This document shows positions 1-5,753 of a stretch of DNA of 6,635 bases, piece by piece. Position 1 is the stretch's first letter; every line of letters starts with the position of its first letter. The notes beneath the pieces were generated by a model. That model worked only from the letters and a program-made list of their open reading frames with translations, made no database searches and had not been told where the DNA came from. The translations under genes and the position numbers were made by a program. The DNA comes from Desulfosporosinus sp. UBA5188 (GTDB taxonomy: Bacteria > Bacillota > Desulfitobacteriia > Desulfitobacteriales > Desulfitobacteriaceae), in NCBI GenBank assembly GCA_002413075.1, contig DHWG01000079.1, positions 1,600 through 8,234 of the forward strand, in the 5' to 3' direction.

Positions 1-5
1 GTGAA

Positions 6-14
6 AGAGGGTGA
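6..14 (+). promoter_or_regulatory. Ribosome binding site deciding the TTG start at 20
   Basis: AGAGGGTGA differs little from the ideal AGGAGGTGA and ends 5 nt before the TTG at 20. A start at the GTG at 11 would overlap the site itself, so the TTG is favoured. Confidence 0.5.
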
Positions 15-19
15 TTTTA

Positions 20-268
20 TTGTCAGAAACAGAAGTGTCTGACCTCAGAATCAGAATAGCTGTCTTAGAAACAAAAGATAAGGTTGATCAGACAAGGCTG
101 AACGCACTAGAAATTGAGGTAGGAAAAAAGTTCGACCGCTTTGAAGCAAAGCTGGATCAAGTCCTGGGGTCTGCCAACGGGAGGCCTACATGGACTATTT
201 CTTTACTAATAACCGGACTCGTTACAATCGTTACGGGACTTACTGCCTTTGTCCTTACTCATATTTAG
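20..268 (+). CDS. XhlA-like phage lysis-associated protein (coiled coil plus C-terminal membrane helix)
   Basis: This is a small protein of 82 residues. The N-terminal half (about residues 3-50) is charged and heptad-like, with segments such as LRIRIAVLETK and KFDRFEAKLDQVL, and fits a coiled coil. About residues 57-82 form one hydrophobic membrane helix (TISLLITGLVTIVTGLTAFVL) that ends the protein. This layout is that of the haemolysin XhlA family, which sits beside holin and endolysin genes in Firmicutes prophages and is thought to act at the membrane during lysis. I chose the TTG at 20 because the Shine-Dalgarno-like AGAGGGTGA at 6-14 is well placed for it; the GTG at 11 lies inside that site. 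It is followed by two broken phage genes. The frame is intact, so it may still be expressed. The family call rests on architecture and is moderate in strength. Confidence 0.6.
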   Translation: MSETEVSDLRIRIAVLETKDKVDQTRLNALEIEVGKKFDRFEAKLDQVLGSANGRPTWTISLLITGLVTIVTGLTAFVLTHI

Positions 269-525
269 GACAAGTTGTGTAGAGCGCACAGAGTCGACAG
301 AGTTTCGCCGTGCTAAGAGACGATTGAAGGGCGATGGCCATTATAAATGCTGGGTCTGCGAAGCAGCAGAAAATCTCCAAGTGCACCATTTCGGAGCAGA
401 GTGGAGCCTTGAAAATGTCACCGCAACCATTAACAACCGTCGATGATGTCCGGAATATGCTCGTCCTCTGCCAAGAGCACCACACCGGTGGCAGCAAGGA
501 CGGCGTCACTATTTGGTGGCTTTAA
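249..525 (+). pseudogene. Broken phage HNH-like zinc-motif protein (frameshift and internal deletion)
   Basis: Two pieces of one protein lie in different frames. The first (TTG at 249 to a stop at 444-446) carries HYKCWVC followed by NLQVHHFGAEWSLEN: a CxxC pair at 348-359 and an HH pair at 384-389. The second, one frame over, carries TTVDDVRNMLVLCQEHHTGG (433 onward), with a CxxHH motif. CxxC...HH...CxxHH in this order is typical of small HNH-like phage proteins that follow tail or lysis genes in Firmicutes phages; from memory of such proteins, a stretch of roughly 30 residues lies between the two pieces. Here they are separated by only about 8 codons and a frame change around 409-432, so an out-of-frame deletion is the simplest explanation. 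The second frame ends at 523-525 soon after GSKDGV, where I would expect the intact protein to continue, which suggests a second break near 505-520. The product is probably non-functional. The family name is a motif-level call. Confidence 0.6.
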
Positions 526-767
526 CGAAACAATATTTCTCCGCCACCCAAATCAGTACAGCGAGTGAGATTGCAACACACGCAGTTAACTTTGTCATCC
601 AGGCTGCTAATAAGCTCGGCCTTACTGAAGATTTAGCAAAGTACAATGCCGCGCTCGCAAAAGCTAAAGAATTGGCTTTAAAAGCCGGGCTTAATTTCAC
701 GGACTCGCAATGGGAAACTTTCTTAGAAAGTGCCTACAGGAAAATCAAAGGTGAGTTACAGCCATAA
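513..767 (+). CDS. Probable LL-H-type phage holin, C-terminal part only
   Basis: This frame encodes up to 84 residues that look like the soluble C-terminal half of LL-H-type phage holins: a helix around AVNFVIQAANKLGLTEDLAK, a helix around NAALAKAKELALKAGL, then a closing amphipathic helix (QWETFLESAYRKIKGEL). Holins of this family normally begin with a membrane helix; none is present here. The start is unclear: TTG at 513 and GTG at 516 are available, but the nearest purine-rich site (AAGGA at 495-499) is too far upstream, and the frame stays open back to 447. Together with the broken gene just upstream, this suggests that a deletion fused the two genes and removed the holin's membrane segment. 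It is therefore more likely a remnant than a working holin. It ends 36 nt before a strong hairpin. Confidence 0.5.
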   Translation: MVALTKQYFSATQISTASEIATHAVNFVIQAANKLGLTEDLAKYNAALAKAKELALKAGLNFTDSQWETFLESAYRKIKGELQP

Positions 768-803
768 CGACTTGTTAAGTATCCACTCATTCCGTTTTTA
801 ACC

Positions 804-852
804 TAATAGATCAAGAAGAAGGCTAACTGAAAGCCTTCTTCTTGATCTATTA
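804..852 (+). terminator. Perfect 21-bp inverted repeat, likely terminator of the phage block
   Basis: Positions 804-824 and 832-852 are perfectly complementary over 21 bp around a 7-nt loop (AACTGAA). On the plus strand the stem is followed by TTATTGTTACC, a short and interrupted T-rich stretch. It lies 36 nt after the holin fragment's stop. For transcription from the right, the downstream side shows no T tract, so I assign it to the plus strand. Confidence 0.7.
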
Positions 853-903
853 TTATTGTTACCGATTATTATGTAAATATTGTTATTATTACCCTGAAAT
901 TTT

Positions 904-950
904 GCACTCCAGGAAAAATTCAAGCGGAGTGCCCGGAAGGCGGAAACGCC
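904..950. other. Paired small hairpins with GGA motifs in intergenic DNA
   Basis: Two stems are visible in the gene-free stretch 853-1011. The first pairs GCACTCC (904-910) with GGAGTGC (926-932) around a 15-nt loop. The second is GGCG-GAAA-CGCC (939-950), a 4-bp GC stem with a GNRA-type GAAA tetraloop. A third, longer hairpin follows directly. Read on the plus strand, GGA occurs at 912, 926, 935, 942 and 954. No known riboswitch or RNA family could be assigned by eye. No plus-strand gene lies directly downstream, so its role and its transcribed strand are unknown. Confidence 0.4.
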
Positions 951-980
951 GAAGGAGCCCAGGCTTTCGGGGCTCCTTCG
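950..980 (-). terminator. GC-rich 11-bp hairpin, possible terminator of the repeat-protein gene
   Basis: CGAAGGAGCCC (950-960) pairs with GGGCTCCTTCG (970-980) over 11 bp around a 9-nt loop. It begins 31 nt beyond the stop codon of the minus-strand gene, where a terminator would be expected. Neither side has a real T tract, so termination by the usual intrinsic route is uncertain. It could instead protect the 3' end or be part of a structured RNA with the neighbouring stems. Confidence 0.4.
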
Positions 981-1011
981 ACTAAATATATAGTACCTGT
1001 CAAAGTCTGGT

Positions 1012-1881
1012 CTACAGCTCTCCCTGGAAAAAAACGTTCAGGGTGACTGCGCTGGCAGCATTCACAGCACTATAGTAGACTCGTGCATACTTAAGGAATA
1101 TTGATGAGACTAACGTCGTTAAAGAGTTCTGGTTAATTGTAACAGGACCTGATTCGTCTAACCAGGTTGTCCCATCCGGGCTGATTTGCAATTTTACTAT
1201 GGCCTGTGCGTTTGTCGCTAATGAGGAATTGACCAAGCCGAAGGTCCAAGTTGGAACACCTAGGACATTGTAGGTTGTATCCCCGCTCCCTGCAGTATCT
1301 ACAATATTAGCGCGAGTCGTGGATACATCGGTCGTCCCACTGATCATGATCAATCCTGAGGTGGTGATAAGCAAACCACCCGTTGGTGGGGTAATCGACA
1401 GACCTGATGACGGTGCAGTGACTGTCAAGCCATTCGCCGGGGCAGTAATGGCCAAACCTGTTGACGTGATCGTTAAACCGGCGGTCGGCGGCGTGATCGA
1501 CAAACCACCCGTTGGTGGAGTGATTGCGAGACCTTCTGCTGATGCAGTGACCGTCAAGCCATTCGTAGGAGCAGTGATTGCCAAGCCTGTTGACGTGATC
1601 GTTAAACCGGCGGTCGGCGGCGTGATCGACAGACCGCCGGTTGGTGGGGTGATCGATAGGCCAGAGGCCGACGCGGTGACTGTCAAGCCATTCGCCGGGG
1701 CAGTAATGGCTAAACCCGTTGACGTAATCGCTAAACCGTTGGCTGGTGCGGTGATTGCCAAACCTGTTGACGTTATTGTCAGGTTACCTGAGCTATCCAG
1801 GTTAAAGGCCGCATTATTGCCACCGTATATCTTAATCTTGGCCTGATCGGGATTGTCCTGGAAAATCTTAAAATTCGCCAT
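1012..1881 (-). CDS. Ser/Thr-rich repeat protein with DUF6385-like C-terminal domain
   Basis: The protein has 289 residues in three parts. Residues 1-33 are a short leader (MANFKIFQDNPDQAKIKIYG) with no signal peptide. Residues 34-182 are repeats of 9 residues (L-x-I/V-T-x-x-x-x-G, such as LSITPPTGG) and 7 residues (LTITSTG). By hand count about 49 of these 149 residues are Ser or Thr, with only one charged residue. Residues 183-289 form a non-repeated domain with LQISPDGTTWLDE, LKYARVYYSA and LNVFFQGEL, which I recognise as resembling DUF6385, a domain of unknown function in spore-forming Firmicutes. I chose the ATG at 1881 because MANFKIFQDNP looks like the normal start of such proteins and AGAAAGGAAG lies upstream; the frame is open back to an ATG at 1980, but that adds an unconvincing leader. 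Function is unknown. A surface or spore-coat protein modified by the divergent glycosyltransferases is an inference. Confidence 0.7.
   Translation of the reverse strand: MANFKIFQDNPDQAKIKIYGGNNAAFNLDSSGNLTITSTGLAITAPANGLAITSTGLAITAPANGLTVTASASGLSITPPTGGLSITPPTAGLTITSTGLAITAPTNGLTVTASAEGLAITPPTGGLSITPPTAGLTITSTGLAITAPANGLTVTAPSSGLSITPPTGGLLITTSGLIMISGTTDVSTTRANIVDTAGSGDTTYNVLGVPTWTFGLVNSSLATNAQAIVKLQISPDGTTWLDESGPVTINQNSLTTLVSSIFLKYARVYYSAVNAASAVTLNVFFQGEL
1336..1782 (-). repeat. Nested protein-coding repeat region (7- and 9-residue units)
   Basis: The region encodes eighteen successive units that each end in Gly and begin with Leu (the first with Asn-Leu). Nine-residue units are of four kinds: LAITAPxNG, LTVTAxxxG, LxITPPTGG and LSITPPTAG. 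Seven-residue units are LTITSTG or LAITSTG, with degenerate LLITTSG and six-residue LIMISG at the C-terminal end. The order 7-9-9-9-9 recurs, giving a 43-residue (129-bp) higher-order unit. Alternating hydrophobic and Thr residues with regular Gly turns fit a stacked beta structure or an extended rod. The decay at the C-terminal edge is typical of an array that grew by internal duplication. Confidence 0.9.
1461..1718 (-). repeat. Two tandem copies of the 129-bp higher-order repeat
   Basis: TTGACGTGATCG recurs at 1461 and 1590, and TTGACGTAATCG at 1719, exactly 129 nt apart each time. The first 42 nt of the 1461 and 1590 copies are identical; the rest differ mainly by scattered substitutions. 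A further TTGACG at 1767 is only 48 nt on, which equals one 7- plus one 9-residue unit, so the array is cut short on that side. Confidence 0.85.
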
Positions 1882-1892
1882 GCTTACTATAA

Positions 1893-1902
1893 CTTCCTTT
1901 CT
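1893..1902 (-). promoter_or_regulatory. Ribosome binding site for the repeat-protein gene
   Basis: Read on the minus strand this is AGAAAGGAAG, ending 11 nt before the ATG at 1881. The spacing is slightly long, but it is the best purine-rich site in the region and supports the internal start over the ATG at 1980. Confidence 0.45.
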
Positions 1903-1957
1903 CGTGCAATCCAGTATTTTTGGGCTTGCATAGTACATGCTATTCTCTGACTCGACG

Positions 1958-1985
1958 AAATGTTTCAGTTTGTCTTGCATATATT
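1958..1985 (+). promoter_or_regulatory. Possible sigma-E-like sporulation promoter for the glycosyltransferase operon
   Basis: CATATATT (1978-1985) agrees at seven of eight positions with the -10 element of the mother-cell factor sigma-E, and the next base also makes it match the sigma-K form CATAnnnTA. AAATGTT (1958-1964) resembles a sigma-E -35 element at 13-nt spacing. A transcript would begin near 1992, leaving about 28 nt before the ATG at 2021. No convincing sigma-A promoter is visible between 1882 and 2002. The region is AT-rich, so a chance match is quite possible. Confidence 0.25.
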
Positions 1986-2006
1986 ATTAAAATGGAAAAG
2001 AGATGC

Positions 2007-2010
2007 GAGG
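2007..2010 (+). promoter_or_regulatory. Ribosome binding site supporting the ATG at 2021
   Basis: GAGG lies 10 nt before the ATG at 2021. The alternative ATG at 2003 has only GGAAAAGAG ahead of it and would add six residues (MRGKQT) before the conserved start of the glycosyltransferase domain. Confidence 0.4.
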
Positions 2011-2020
2011 CAAACAAACA

Positions 2021-4009
2021 ATGGCGAAGAAAATCAGTCTGTGCATGATTGTAAAAAATGAAGAACACGCCCTAAGTCGGTGCTTAAATAGCGTATTAAG
2101 TATTGTCGATGAAATCATTGTCGTTGATACAGGGTCTACTGATTCGACCTGTGAAATCGCAGAACAGTTTGGCGCTATCCTCCATCATTTTCGCTGGAAC
2201 GATAATTTCAGTGATGCCCGGAACGCCTCCTTGGAACTCGCGCAAGGGGATTGGGTTTTATTTTTGGACGCTGATGAAGAGCTATCGCCCGAGAGCGGGG
2301 AGATTTTAAGACGCTTAATTGAGAATGAAGCCATCGAGGGCTATTTTGTGAAAATCCTTAATCACCTTGGAAAAGAAGGTTGGATCGAGACTGTTCCAGA
2401 TCTTGTGTTTCGGCTCTTCCGCAATAGAAAGGACTATCGCTTCCATGGGGCGATTCACGAACAAATTGCTGATGTGATTTTGGAGAAAAACTTTAAGGCG
2501 TCCTATCAGGTGGCCGAAGATCTTGAGATCATCCATCACGGTTATTTAGACCAAATGATTGAGGAAAAAGATAAGAAGCATCGCAACTTGATGTTAATTG
2601 AGAAAGAACTAGAACGAACGCCTGACAATCGCTTACTGCAATTTCATTATGGCGTAGAACTTTTTCGGTCTGAACGGTACGCAGAGGCAGCCACGTTCTT
2701 TATCCGATCCGCCACTGATATTGATACGAACACAATCTACCTCCCGAAGCTCATACGCTACCTTGTGATGTCTCAGCAGTCTTCCGGCCAACGACAGGCA
2801 GCCCTCAATTCCGCTGACCTAGGGCTCAAGTTTTTCCCCAATTATGCAGATCTCTACTATTATACGGGTCTCATCCTACTAGACCTGAAACATTATTCTC
2901 AGGCGCGTAATGCCTTTCTCCAGGCCTTATCCATGCCTGAACAACCCCCACAATACGCCTCTTTTGGCGGAGTCCGCGGTTTTAGAGCCTACTATTATCT
3001 AGCTCAAATAGCAGAGTGCTTTTTGGATGAAGAAGAGGCGCTCAAGTATTACGTCTATAGTCTGCGTGACAACGCCCACTTTACCCATGCTTTAGAAAGC
3101 GTTGTTGGCATTTTAAAACCGACCAAAGAACCGGCTTATACGATGGAATGCCTGGAGAAAGTTTGTGATTTCTGCACATCACAGGCCAGTCAGCTGATGG
3201 GAGACATTTATTATAGACACGGGGCCTATGGTCTCGCCTTACACTATTTCGATCAGTCTGAGGCGGGGTTCCCAGCTTTGCCCGATATCAAACTAAGAAA
3301 AGGGATCTGCCTCATTCAGGAACGACGGTTTTTTGAAGCCTTGAGAATCATCGAAGATTTCACCCCAGAAAGTTCTGAATATCCTATTGCCACCGTAAAT
3401 AAGCTGTTTTGTTTCTGGATTCAAGATAAATCTGCTAAAGTCCGTACTGTGTGGAAAGAGCTTCATGCACTTGGGTTAGCTCAGGATACCGAAAATGTGA
3501 TTTCTCTATTTATAGCCTATTCAAGGAAAGTTCCACCTTCGGCCGCTATGATTTTGGGTCCGGAAGGTATGTTGCTTTTACTTGATATTGTGCAACGTTT
3601 GGTCGCCTTGCAAGAAATCGAGCGGGCAATGTATTTCTTACAAGCTCTTCAACCGAAATGCTTGGACGAGTACAACCTGCAGATTGCCCAAATATTTGTG
3701 GCGTATAGCGAGGAAAGCCGAGCAATCCCTTTTTTGCAAACAGTGATTGAAAATAATCCATCAGCTGAACCTCATTTCCAGCTTGCGGAGATATACGCCC
3801 ACCTAGGACGACCGACTGAAGCAGAGCAGCATTACAAACAGGCCCTTCAATTAGACCCGGATAATCCTCGTTACTATGTTCGCCTGATCAACCTCTATAG
3901 CGCTTGGCGACAAAACATTCTGAAGGAAGCGTTGGCAAAATACCCAGAAAACCACGTTTTCCAGAAGTTGTCGGAGGAGGTTTCGGCGAGCTATGAACCA
4001 ACGAATTAG
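2021..4009 (+). CDS. Family 2 glycosyltransferase with C-terminal TPR repeats (first of three paralogs)
   Basis: This is a 662-residue two-domain protein. Residues 5-150 are a GT-A fold family 2 glycosyltransferase: ISLCMIVKNEE at the start, DTGSTD at 36-41 (the nucleotide-binding region of this fold), DADEE at 83-87 (DxD-type, metal and sugar-nucleotide binding), VFRLFRN at 129-135 and IHEQ at 145-148. The rest is helical and TPR-like, clearest near 200-235, 273-305, 389-450 and, close to the consensus, 581-620 (AEQHYKQALQLDPDNP). No signal peptide or membrane segment is seen, so it should be cytosolic. GT2 plus TPR-like helices is the layout of protein glycosyltransferases such as SunS, where the helices help dimerisation or substrate binding; the sugar and acceptor here cannot be read from sequence. 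It overlaps the next gene by 17 nt. The start could also be the ATG at 2003 (668 residues). Confidence 0.85.
   Translation: MAKKISLCMIVKNEEHALSRCLNSVLSIVDEIIVVDTGSTDSTCEIAEQFGAILHHFRWNDNFSDARNASLELAQGDWVLFLDADEELSPESGEILRRLIENEAIEGYFVKILNHLGKEGWIETVPDLVFRLFRNRKDYRFHGAIHEQIADVILEKNFKASYQVAEDLEIIHHGYLDQMIEEKDKKHRNLMLIEKELERTPDNRLLQFHYGVELFRSERYAEAATFFIRSATDIDTNTIYLPKLIRYLVMSQQSSGQRQAALNSADLGLKFFPNYADLYYYTGLILLDLKHYSQARNAFLQALSMPEQPPQYASFGGVRGFRAYYYLAQIAECFLDEEEALKYYVYSLRDNAHFTHALESVVGILKPTKEPAYTMECLEKVCDFCTSQASQLMGDIYYRHGAYGLALHYFDQSEAGFPALPDIKLRKGICLIQERRFFEALRIIEDFTPESSEYPIATVNKLFCFWIQDKSAKVRTVWKELHALGLAQDTENVISLFIAYSRKVPPSAAMILGPEGMLLLLDIVQRLVALQEIERAMYFLQALQPKCLDEYNLQIAQIFVAYSEESRAIPFLQTVIENNPSAEPHFQLAEIYAHLGRPTEAEQHYKQALQLDPDNPRYYVRLINLYSAWRQNILKEALAKYPENHVFQKLSEEVSASYEPTN
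3973..3980 (+). promoter_or_regulatory. Strong ribosome binding site inside the upstream gene
   Basis: GGAGGAGG lies 12 nt before the ATG at 3993, within the end of the preceding gene. The spacing is a little long, but the match is the strongest in the window, which suggests that the second glycosyltransferase can be translated well on its own as well as by coupling. Confidence 0.6.
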
Positions 4010-5753
4010 CCTCACCCTGATTGTGAGGAATGAAGCCGCTCATTTAGCCGATTGCCTGGAAAGCGTTCAAGATAAAGTTGATGAAATGATTATTGTTGAT
4101 ACCGGTTCTACGGATGATACTCTCAGAATTGCGAAGCGTTATACGCCCCATGTTTATTCATTTCCTTGGAACAACGATTTCAGTGCTGCTCGAAACTTTG
4201 CCCTTGAACATGCAACTGGTGATTGGATCTTGGCACTCGATGCCGACGAGGAAGTTCTGTGCCAAGATCCGTTCAGCTTTCATGCCTTAATAGATAGACA
4301 AAAAGACAAAGAAGCGTTCCTTGTTCCTCTTCTTAATCCTATTTCGGAGTCAACGGAAGAATATAATACGTTTTATGTGCTCAGATTATTCCGAAACAAC
4401 GGGGACTATCAGTACGTCGGTAAGATTCATGAACAGGTCTCGATTCCAGACCCACAAAAAGTTGGCCTTGCCGTGGGACCCTCTATTAAGCATCAAGCAC
4501 TCCCCCTAAAAGAACGTCATCAAAAAAGAAACCGCAACCTTCTGTTATTGAAAAAGGCCTCTCAAGAAGACATTCAGAACGTTTTTTTACACTATTATCT
4601 GGGTGTAGAGTGGCTCATGCTGGATAAACCAGGTTATGCTCTACCTTTCTTGCAAAAGGCCTATGCCAATCTAAGCGATGATAACCTGTTGTTTCGGGCA
4701 CCTGCTCTAAAGTATCTCCTGATAGCCCTAAGAACGTTAGGCCGGCAGGATGAAGCCCTCACCTTATGTCTCGAGGCAAGCCTACGCTATCCAGACTTTA
4801 CAGATATTTTTTATCTAGGTGGCCTGCTCCTCGAAGAAAAGGAAGAATACCTTATTGCCCTAAAATGGTTTGACCAGGCCATCGCTTGCGGGAAACCCAC
4901 AGTTTTATTCAGCCATATGACTGGGTCAGAAAGTTTCTTGGCTTACTATCACCTAGGCTTTTGTTATGAAAAGATTGGGGAAACCGCTGAAGCCATTGGG
5001 GCCTATGAAACAGCTCTGAAACTTAATCCAAGATATTCTTACCCAATGTATAGTCTATTTTCGATCCTGCTTCGTGATAAAGGACCCGCTCTCTGTTATC
5101 AACGCCTGGAAGATCTTGGTTTCCTTCATGATACACTTCTCTGCCTCACCTCTGCCGACTTATTTTTCCTCGCAGATCATGTAGAACAAGCTCATCACTG
5201 TTTGGAAACCCATAAAAATAATTTCCAAAGTGATGAACGCTTCCTTTTTTCCTACGCCAAATATTGCGTCTATTCCGGAAGATTACGCGCGGGGTTGGAG
5301 GCTTTAAGTCAGATTTCGGCGAACAGTTCTTACAATACGTCGGCCCAATCACTCTCAATGGTCACGCTGATCTTGCTCGGTGATTTTCTAAACGCTCGAT
5401 CGTTGGCCATTACGCTCTGGAAGAATCAAGCGACCCGATGTGATGCGCACATTTTTCTGTGTTTGATACGTCTTATGCACATGAGAACGCTCCCACCCTA
5501 TCTGCTTAGCATACGGGAAAAAGACACCTTAACCCCCACGACTGAACTGTTTCTTGACTCGAAGCGTTATCAATCTCCTGAGATGTATTCCAACCCCCTC
5601 ATTGAGTCTTGGAGTCAAGGTCTCGAAGCATTTCTTAAAGCCTCGGAAAAGGGTCTAGCTTTGCTACTCACTGACTATGACCAAAGGGCTCAGGAACTAA
5701 CGAATCGCTTGGTTGCTAAGTTCGGAAATAGTAGGCTTTGCGATGAGCACTAA
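3993..5753 (+). CDS. Family 2 glycosyltransferase with TPR-like repeats (second paralog)
   Basis: This 586-residue paralog has every catalytic landmark at the same residue number as the first: DTGSTD 36-41, ARN 66-68, DADEE 83-87, LRLFRN 130-135 and IHEQ 145-148, so the two glycosyltransferase domains align without gaps to about residue 148. The remainder is helical, with TPR-like units near 196-226 (VEWLMLDKPGYALPFLQKAY), 264-298 and 313-350 (ACYEK-type helix pair in HLGFCYEKIGETAEAIGAYE). The last 200 residues are poorly conserved, and I see no further domain there. It has no membrane segment. Translation is probably coupled: its start overlaps the preceding gene by 17 nt, and its end overlaps the next gene by 11 nt. 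All key residues are present, so it should be active, but donor and acceptor are unknown. A role in glycosylating the divergent repeat protein is inferred from position only. Confidence 0.85.
   Translation: MNQRISLTLIVRNEAAHLADCLESVQDKVDEMIIVDTGSTDDTLRIAKRYTPHVYSFPWNNDFSAARNFALEHATGDWILALDADEEVLCQDPFSFHALIDRQKDKEAFLVPLLNPISESTEEYNTFYVLRLFRNNGDYQYVGKIHEQVSIPDPQKVGLAVGPSIKHQALPLKERHQKRNRNLLLLKKASQEDIQNVFLHYYLGVEWLMLDKPGYALPFLQKAYANLSDDNLLFRAPALKYLLIALRTLGRQDEALTLCLEASLRYPDFTDIFYLGGLLLEEKEEYLIALKWFDQAIACGKPTVLFSHMTGSESFLAYYHLGFCYEKIGETAEAIGAYETALKLNPRYSYPMYSLFSILLRDKGPALCYQRLEDLGFLHDTLLCLTSADLFFLADHVEQAHHCLETHKNNFQSDERFLFSYAKYCVYSGRLRAGLEALSQISANSSYNTSAQSLSMVTLILLGDFLNARSLAITLWKNQATRCDAHIFLCLIRLMHMRTLPPYLLSIREKDTLTPTTELFLDSKRYQSPEMYSNPLIESWSQGLEAFLKASEKGLALLLTDYDQRAQELTNRLVAKFGNSRLCDEH

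Noticed and set aside
255..509. Minus-strand open frame of 84 codons opposite the broken HNH-like gene
   Set aside because: No recognisable domain or ribosome binding site, and the opposite strand carries clear CxxC, HH and CxxHH motifs.
900..985. Glycine, glutamine (glnA) or c-di-GMP riboswitch
   Set aside because: Short conserved words such as CGAAGGA occur, but the full conserved cores and outer pairings are absent, and no plus-strand gene lies directly downstream.
1376..1650. Recurring small hairpins such as CCACC-CGTT-GGTGG as a CRISPR-like or regulatory array
   Set aside because: They are in frame within the coding repeats (Pro-Pro-Thr-Gly-Gly codons) with no spacer structure, so they follow from the amino-acid repeat.
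1319..1846. Long plus-strand open frame of 175 codons opposite the repeat gene, itself repetitive
   Set aside because: It mirrors the repeat array on the other strand: the period and boundaries match the minus-strand repeats, it has no ribosome binding site, and its product (KPVDVIVKPAVGG-type) resembles nothing I know. The minus strand has a recognisable C-terminal domain.
1926..1940. Near-palindrome ATAGTACATGCTAT as an operator
   Set aside because: Short, imperfect at the centre and AT-rich; it could easily occur by chance, and no regulator gene is nearby.
1882..1980. N-terminal extension of the repeat protein to an ATG at 1980
   Set aside because: The 33 extra residues look like translated intergenic DNA, and the internal ATG at 1881 has a better ribosome binding site and a family-like start.
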